This document shows positions 59,238 to 64,000 of a DNA stretch of 64,000 nucleotides, one piece after another. The position numbers and the translations under genes are program-made. The DNA comes from JBOCEF01 sp050586345 (GTDB lineage: Bacteria; Pseudomonadota; Alphaproteobacteria; Rhodobacterales; Rhodobacteraceae). The notes beneath the pieces were generated by a model. The model saw nothing but the letters and a program-made list of their open reading frames with translations. It was not told where the DNA came from and did not search any database. The stretch is from positions 1 through 64,000 of the forward strand of contig NZ_JBOCEF010000004.1 in NCBI RefSeq assembly GCF_050586345.1, in the 5' to 3' direction. How positions within the stretch are numbered: position 1 is the first letter of the stretch; every line of letters starts with the position of its first letter.

Positions 59238-59642
59238 GCCCCGATCTCCGCCGCGACGGCGCAGGGGCGCGGGGGCAGGACGGCGCGCGCCGGACGGGCG
59301 CGGCGCGGCGGGGTCAGGGGGGACTGCATGGCGGCGACACGCTCCGGGGTTTTACGCGGAAGGCAGCATCGGGCGGCATGGCCGCGGCTGTCAACCGGAC
59401 CGCCCGGCGCGGCGGGACCCCGGGGCGGGGGAGGACCGGCGACGCGCACCGCCCGGCCCAGACCCGCCGCTCGCCGCCGCCCACCTCATCGCTGTCCCGC
59501 CCGGGCGGGCCGCCCGCCGGGAGGCGCAACGCCTCGCGGCCCAAGCGGCGGGACCGGCGCCGCCGCAACCGCCCCCCCCGGAACGCAAACGGGCGGCCCG
59601 CTGCCGGGCCGCCCCTTCTCTTCTGCGCGTCCGCGCCGCCGA
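59238..59642. other. Intergenic region without a recognisable gene
   Basis: About 400 bases between two minus-strand genes. Apart from the hairpin at 59591-59614, nothing was recognised; long open frames here are by-products of the high GC content. Confidence 0.4.
59591..59614 (-). terminator. Hairpin terminator after the metallo-beta-lactamase-fold gene
   Basis: GGGCGGCCC and GGGCCGCCC form a perfect 9-base stem around GCTGCC, about 30 bases after the stop at 59643 on the minus strand. The following minus-strand bases (GTTTGCGTT) are only mildly T-rich. Confidence 0.55.
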
Positions 59643-60419
59643 TCAGGCGTGCTGCTCGCCGTACCAGGCGCCGTATTTCACCTCGGACCCGGCCCCGAGC
59701 TCGGCCAGCTTCGCCGCGAATTCCTTCGGGTCCTGGTCGCGGTAGTGATAGGGGTACACCACCTTCGGCGCGAAGGCGGCCACGCCCCCGGCGGCGGCGA
59801 TCGGGTCCATCGTGTAGGGCAGGTTCATCGGCACGAAGGCCATGTCGATGTCCTTCAGGGCGCGCATCTCGGGGATGTCCTCGGTGTCGCCGGCGATGTA
59901 GATGCGCATCCCCGCCAGGGTCAGCACATAGCCGTTGTCGCGGCCCTTGGGATGGAACTTCTTGCGCTCCTCGGTCAGGTTGTAGGCCGGGATCGCCTCG
60001 ATGCCGACGCCCATCATCTCGGTCGTCTCGCCATTGCCGATCATCTGCGCCTTCGCCTTCAGCGCCTCGGGCAGCTTCTCGTAGACCGAGGGGTTGGTCA
60101 GCAGCATCGTGCCCTCGCCCACCACGCCGTTCAGGGTGTCGAGGTTGAAGTGGTCGCCATGCTCATGCGTGATCAGCACGAGATCCGCGGCGGGCATGTC
60201 CGCGTATTTCTCCGCCCCGCCGACCGGGTCGTTGTAGATGGTCCCCAGCGGCGTGGTCATCACGAACGAGGCGTGGTCGACCGGGTGAATCCCGATCTCG
60301 CCGCCCTCGGCCTCGTACATGTCGCCATGCCCGCCGGCGCGGGCGGCGAAGGGCATGAAGGTGGCGGCGGCCGCCCAGGCGGCGGTGATCTTGAGGGCGT
60401 CGCGTCGGTTCATCTGCAT
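59643..60419 (-). CDS. Tat-exported metallo-beta-lactamase-fold metal-dependent hydrolase (UlaG-like)
   Basis: A 258-residue protein. The N-terminus MQMNRRDALKITAAWAAAA has a twin-arginine motif and a hydrophobic stretch ending ARA, so Tat export is likely. The catalytic metal motif is THEHGDHFNLD; further metal ligands are in IAGDTEDIPEM and YPYHYRDQDP. This is the UlaG/YtnP-like branch with unknown substrate. GGGAGA precedes the ATG at 60419. Confidence 0.88.
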   Translation of the reverse strand: MQMNRRDALKITAAWAAAATFMPFAARAGGHGDMYEAEGGEIGIHPVDHASFVMTTPLGTIYNDPVGGAEKYADMPAADLVLITHEHGDHFNLDTLNGVVGEGTMLLTNPSVYEKLPEALKAKAQMIGNGETTEMMGVGIEAIPAYNLTEERKKFHPKGRDNGYVLTLAGMRIYIAGDTEDIPEMRALKDIDMAFVPMNLPYTMDPIAAAGGVAAFAPKVVYPYHYRDQDPKEFAAKLAELGAGSEVKYGAWYGEQHA

Positions 60420-60642
60420 CTCGTCTTCTCCCTGTTTCAGAGCTGCAGCGCGGGGCCGCGCCGCTCCGGGGCCGCTTCGCGGGTCCCTTCGGCCGCGAAA
60501 TAGCCCGGACCGGAAACCCGCCCAGCCGGGCCGGGATCGCATTTGCGTGAACGCCGGGCGGGGGGCGTGGGCGCGAACGAGGCGCGACCGGGGGGCGACC
60601 GGGGGGGCATGGCCCCCGGGGCGCGCGCCCGCGCCCCCGCCG

Positions 60643-61356
60643 CTACGCCCCCGCGGCCCCCACCGTCATCCCGCCGCAGACGTAAAGACACTGCCCGGTC
60701 ACGAACCCCGCCTCCGCCGACAACAGGTACCGCGCGGCATGGGCCACGTCGGCGGGCGTGCCCACCCGCTTCACCGGCACCGCGTCGATGATCGCTTGCG
60801 TGCGCGGCGCGCCGGGGGGATTGGCCCTGTCGAACAGCTCGGTCGCGATCGGGCCGGGGCCGATGGCGTTGGCGGTGATCCCGTCCGCGCCCAGCTCCAG
60901 CGCCCAGGTCTTGGCCATGCCGATCAGCCCCGCCTTGGTCGCGGAATAGGCCGTCCGCCCCTCCTTCCCCAGGGCCGCGCGCGAGGCGATGTTGACGATC
61001 CGCCCGAACCCCGCCGCCCGCATCCCCGGCAGCACCGCCTGCGCGCATTGCATCGCGCAGCGCAGGTTCAGCGCCGCCGCCCGGTCGAACTCGGCCAGCG
61101 TCTGGTCGGCCAGCGCCGCCGGGGCCACCAGCCCGACATTGTTCACCAGCCGGGTGATCGGCCCGCCCGACAGCGCCTCCTCCAGCGCCGCCGCCGCCGC
61201 GCCGGGGTCCGAGAGATCCGCCACGATCCCCCCGGGGCAAGGAGCGGCGTCGATCACCACCGCCTCCCAGCCTGCGTCCCGGCACATATCCGCGATCGCG
61301 GCGCCGATCCCCGCCGCGCCGCCGGTCACAAGAACCCGTTCCATCCCCTTGGCCAT
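60643..61356 (-). CDS. Short-chain dehydrogenase/reductase
   Basis: A 237-residue SDR. LVTGGAAGIGAAIAD, NNVGLVAPA, a Ser in NIASRAALG, catalytic YSATKAG and the GPGPIATELF loop are clear. NNVG replaces the usual NNAG. The start at 61356 is five bases after the stop of the cyclase-family gene; Met5 (61344) is possible. The two probably form one operon acting on a common metabolite. Confidence 0.88.
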   Translation of the reverse strand: MAKGMERVLVTGGAAGIGAAIADMCRDAGWEAVVIDAAPCPGGIVADLSDPGAAAAALEEALSGGPITRLVNNVGLVAPAALADQTLAEFDRAAALNLRCAMQCAQAVLPGMRAAGFGRIVNIASRAALGKEGRTAYSATKAGLIGMAKTWALELGADGITANAIGPGPIATELFDRANPPGAPRTQAIIDAVPVKRVGTPADVAHAARYLLSAEAGFVTGQCLYVCGGMTVGAAGA

Positions 61357-61360
61357 CCCC

Positions 61361-62371
61361 TTACACCGTCGCGATGGGCGAGAGGGGCGAGCCCACGGCC
61401 CCCGGCAGCCGCAGCGGCGGCGCCGTCAGCATGAACCGCGTGCGCTTGTTCGCGCGCAGCCACCCGGCCAGCTCGGTCATCCACCACAGCTCGCCGAGGT
61501 GCACGCCCAGCTTGAACAGGCACAGCTCGTGCAGCGGCAGCGCCGCGCAGCAGGCGTCCTCGCCCGGGCGGGCGGGATAGGCCTCGACCGCGTAATTGTC
61601 CGCCGCCAGCGCCGCCACGCCGCTGTCGATCACCCAGCGCTGCAGCTTCTCGTCCCGCCCGTCGAGCGCAGAACAGGTCCCGTGCAGAAGCTCCTTCGTC
61701 ACCTCGCCCTGGTGCGCCATCACCCGGTCGGCGAAGCCCGTGTGCAGGCACAGGATGTCGCCCGGCTCGACCTCGGCGCCGTCCGCCTCCAGCACCCGCA
61801 TCAGCGCGTCATAGCCCACCGCCTGCTGGGCATCCCCGAGATGCGCGCGCAAATCGGCCATCACGCCGCGGCCCTGCACGCCATGCGCGGCCATGCCCTC
61901 GATCCCGAGGCGCGTCGCGCGCGAGGCGCCGTCGGCCGAGACCTGCATGTCCGCCTCGGTGAAGCCGTTGTAATACCGCTTCTCCGGCGTCCCATCCTCG
62001 TCCGCGTCGAACCAGGACCCGACATGGGCCAGCGCGTCCCACTGGGTCGAATACTGCAGGTGCAGGATCGCGAGGTCGTCGCACACGACATCGGTCGGCC
62101 CCTCGCCCGGCTCGGCGAAATGGGCGTTGAAGAAGGGCCGGTCGTCCAGCGAGGTCGGCTTCAGCACCGGCGGGTGGCGGCGCTTGTTCAAAAGGTTCCC
62201 CCCCGGCTTGTCGAGCGGCAGCGACAGGCAGAACGCCTTGCCCGCTTGCACCTCGGCCGCCGCCTGCCGGCGCTTGGCGTCGTCGATCAGGTTGAGGCGC
62301 CCGAGCTGGTCATCCTCGCCCCAGTCGCCCCAGGTCGACTCCTCGGGGCGGCGCGTCCATCGCCTGGTCAT
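61361..62371 (-). CDS. Cyclase-family (kynurenine formamidase-like) metal-dependent hydrolase
   Basis: A 336-residue protein of the cyclase/KynB-like fold. The metal motif appears as STQWDALAHV, with a second His in AAHGVQGRGVMADLRAHLG and the LCLHTGF loop. It is longer than bacterial KynB, fitting the cyclase clade often found in aromatic or polyketide-like degradation. GGGAGGGAG precedes ATG 62371. It is the first gene of a pair with the SDR; the substrate is unknown. Confidence 0.85.
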   Translation of the reverse strand: MTRRWTRRPEESTWGDWGEDDQLGRLNLIDDAKRRQAAAEVQAGKAFCLSLPLDKPGGNLLNKRRHPPVLKPTSLDDRPFFNAHFAEPGEGPTDVVCDDLAILHLQYSTQWDALAHVGSWFDADEDGTPEKRYYNGFTEADMQVSADGASRATRLGIEGMAAHGVQGRGVMADLRAHLGDAQQAVGYDALMRVLEADGAEVEPGDILCLHTGFADRVMAHQGEVTKELLHGTCSALDGRDEKLQRWVIDSGVAALAADNYAVEAYPARPGEDACCAALPLHELCLFKLGVHLGELWWMTELAGWLRANKRTRFMLTAPPLRLPGAVGSPLSPIATV

Positions 62372-62773
62372 CGTCTTTCTCCCTCCCAGGATGCGGCGGG
62401 TCTTGGACGCCCGCCTGCTTCGTCTGACAATCTTGCCCGCCAATCTCGCCCGGGCGCGCGCGGAAATCCACCGCCGCGCGCGGGCGGCGGTGCAGAACCT
62501 GTGAAGCGGAGGGAGAGGCCCCGGGGCCCCGCGGGCGCGTGAGGGCGCGCTCCGCGGGGCGACGGCGGGGGAGGCCGCATGCGCGCCGGGCCGCGAGGGA
62601 AGGGCCGGACGCGCGGCGGCGGGGCGCCCCGGGAAGGGAGACGCCCCGCCGCCTGCGATGGGGGGGTATGGGGCCGAGGGAAGCCCCGCCCCCGCCGTAT
62701 CAGCGACCGCGCCCCGGGGCGCGCGGCCGTGTCTTGTCTCGTCAGGCGCGCGGCGGGCGCGCCCGGCGCGGGG
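62372..62773. other. Intergenic region without a recognisable gene
   Basis: About 400 bases between the cyclase-family start and the paaE stop, both on the minus strand. The part near 62400-62450 is less GC-rich and probably carries the cyclase promoter. A G7 run lies at 62660-62670. No gene or RNA was recognised. Confidence 0.4.
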
Positions 62774-63856
62774 TCAGTGCGCGTCGAATTCCAGCACCAG
62801 CCGGTCCGAGACCGGGCGGCACTGGCAGGTCAGCACCAGCCCGTCGCGGACCTCGTGATCCTCGAGCGCCCAGTTCTGCGCCATCTCGGCCTCGCCCTCG
62901 ACCACGCGGGCCACGCAGGTGGCGCAGACGCCCGCCTTGCACGACCAGGGCGCGTCCACGCCCGCCTCGCGCGCGCTGTCCAGCACGTTGGCGCCCTGGC
63001 GCGGCATCCGGAACCGGGTCTCGGCCCCATCGGCGCGGACCACCACCTCGGCCATGTCGCCCGCGGCCCGGGCCGCTTCCGCGGCGGCGGCGGCGGCGGC
63101 CTTCGCGGCGCGGCCCTGCTGCGGGGCGCCGAACATCTCCATGTGGATCGCGTCCTTCGCCATCCCGGCGCCTTCCAGCGCCCCGCGGACCTCTTTCATC
63201 ATGCCTTCCGGCCCGCAGATGAAGGCGCCCGCGGCGTGCTCCACGTCCACCCACGCCCCGAACAGCGCCCGGCATTTCTCCGCGTCGATGCGGCCCGAGA
63301 ACAGGTCGATCTCCTGCCCCTCGCCCGAGAACACGTGGATCACCGACAGCCGCGCCATGTAGCGGTCCTTCAGCGCCCCGAGTTCGCTGCGGAACATCAC
63401 CGAGGCCTGCGCCCGGTTGCCATAGACCAGCGTGAACCGCGCCTCCGGGTCCCCGGCCAGGATCGCCTTGGCGATGGCGAGGATCGGGGTGATCCCGGAC
63501 CCGGCCGCGAAGCCGAGCCAGGACCCGCCCGCCGGCGCCTCGGGCGCGTGGAAGCGCCCCTCGGGCACGCCGGCCTCGAGCACGTCGCCGACCTTCAGAT
63601 CACCGTTGATGAGCGAGGAGAACGCGCCCCCCGTCACCCGCTTGACGCCGATCTTCAGCCCCTCGCCCGGCCCGGCGCAGATGGAATAGGAGCGGCGCAG
63701 CTCCTCGCCGTCGAAATCGCGGCGGAAGGTCAGGTGCTGGCCGGGCAGGAAGGCGAAGCGCCCCTCCTCTCCGGCGGGCGGGGCCAGGGTGACGGCCACG
63801 CTGTCGGCGGTGTCGCGGTCGATCGCGGTCACGGTCAGCGGAATGAAGTCCTGCAT
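62774..63856 (-). CDS. paaE: Phenylacetyl-CoA epoxidase reductase subunit (PaaE)
   Basis: A 360-residue reductase feeding electrons from NADPH to the PaaABC epoxidase. The FAD domain has PGQHLTFR and RRSYSICAGP, the NAD domain GFAAGSGITPILAIAK and CGPEGMM. The C-terminal plant-type 2Fe-2S domain has Cys306, Cys311, Cys314 and Cys344. An Ala-rich linker (about 255-275) joins it. GAGGGA precedes the ATG. It lies 10 bases after the paaD stop, as in paa operons. Confidence 0.93.
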   Translation of the reverse strand: MQDFIPLTVTAIDRDTADSVAVTLAPPAGEEGRFAFLPGQHLTFRRDFDGEELRRSYSICAGPGEGLKIGVKRVTGGAFSSLINGDLKVGDVLEAGVPEGRFHAPEAPAGGSWLGFAAGSGITPILAIAKAILAGDPEARFTLVYGNRAQASVMFRSELGALKDRYMARLSVIHVFSGEGQEIDLFSGRIDAEKCRALFGAWVDVEHAAGAFICGPEGMMKEVRGALEGAGMAKDAIHMEMFGAPQQGRAAKAAAAAAAEAARAAGDMAEVVVRADGAETRFRMPRQGANVLDSAREAGVDAPWSCKAGVCATCVARVVEGEAEMAQNWALEDHEVRDGLVLTCQCRPVSDRLVLEFDAH

Positions 63857-63866
63857 GGCGCGTCCC

Positions 63867-64000
63867 TCAGATGGCTTTGAAATAGTCGTAAGGTTCCAGG
63901 CAGTCCCGGCAGCGGAACTGCGCCTTGCACGGGGTCGACCCGCGGGCCGAGATCAGCTCTCCCGCCCCGCCGCAGCGGGGGCAGGCCGGCGCCTGCGCGG
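63867..64000 (-). CDS. paaD: Phenylacetyl-CoA epoxidase assembly protein PaaD, C-terminal part
   Basis: Partial at the right edge; the last 44 codons are present. The Cys-rich tail ACPRCGGAGELISARGSTPC, then KAQFRCRDCLEPYDYF, is the zinc-finger-like C-terminus of PaaD, a DUF59/SufT-related protein needed for maturation of the epoxidase. The remaining paa genes should lie beyond the window. Confidence 0.85.
   Translation of the reverse strand, partial: AQAPACPRCGGAGELISARGSTPCKAQFRCRDCLEPYDYFKAI

Noticed and set aside
1..64000. tRNA and rRNA genes
   Set aside because: No cloverleaf-like sequences with T-loop GGTTCGAATCC-type motifs and no rRNA segments were recognised by eye; a dedicated scan could not be run.

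Overview
The window is about 72% GC, densely packed and free of rRNA, tRNA, IS elements and CRISPR arrays. Several features point to an alphaproteobacterium of the Rhodobacterales: the aerobic (CobG/CobN) cobalamin route with CobW, a DUF1636 protein, BluE-like and CobE proteins, ATGA-type stop/start overlaps throughout, a CTERM-anchored exported protein, and a phenylacetyl-CoA epoxidase locus. The genus cannot be fixed from sequence alone.

Layout. 1-4500 (minus strand): a hydroxycinnamate catabolic operon (crotonase, MarR regulator, feruloyl-CoA synthase, amidohydrolase) behind a near-consensus promoter overlapped by an inverted repeat. 4635-6233: an FMN-binding glutamate-synthase-like membrane protein. 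6470-13078: a 7TM-DISM-type histidine kinase and a LuxR-type response regulator whose divergent start codons overlap. They are followed by a HlyC-type lysine acyltransferase and a 1048-residue RTX-like protein with an unusual 18-residue repeat. 13339-19560: a TauE/SafE permease, an acyl-CoA synthetase, 3-methyladenine DNA glycosylase I and an MprF-like protein.

19858-46915 is a cobalt/cobalamin island. It starts with a cobalt-type nitrile hydratase (alpha, beta, accessory). Then come bluE-like, cbiB and cobC; cobQ; a probable foreign DUF4062 gene; and cobO. A B12 riboswitch precedes DUF1636-cobW-orf99-cobN-cobG-cobH-cobI-cobJ. Next are cobK and, divergent from it, cobL-cobE-cobM-cobB-cobA-cobF. 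The island ends with a five-component ECF metal transporter of the K-M-L-Q-O type behind its own B12 riboswitch. Together these genes cover nearly all steps from uroporphyrinogen III to adenosylcobinamide phosphate. CobS and CobT (chelatase partners), the cobalt reductase and the nucleotide-loop genes are not here. Low B12 would raise both cobalt import and corrin synthesis through the two riboswitches.

47118-64000: an exported pentapeptide-repeat protein; a CTERM-type exported protein; an SDR dehydrogenase divergent from an acyl-CoA synthetase; a complete branched-chain amino-acid-type ABC transporter (substrate-binding protein, LivH, LivM, LivG, LivF) closed by a strong terminator; a GT39-like membrane protein; a Tat-exported metallo-beta-lactamase-fold protein; an SDR plus cyclase-family pair; and paaE with the 3' end of paaD at the right edge.

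Most notable: the HlyC-like/RTX pair with its alternating calcium/asparagine beta-roll, the nickel-type K and L subunits under B12-riboswitch control, a DUF4062 gene whose two halves differ in base composition, an unrecognised 99-residue protein between cobW and cobN, two pairs of divergent genes with overlapping start codons, and a dispersed intergenic palindromic repeat.
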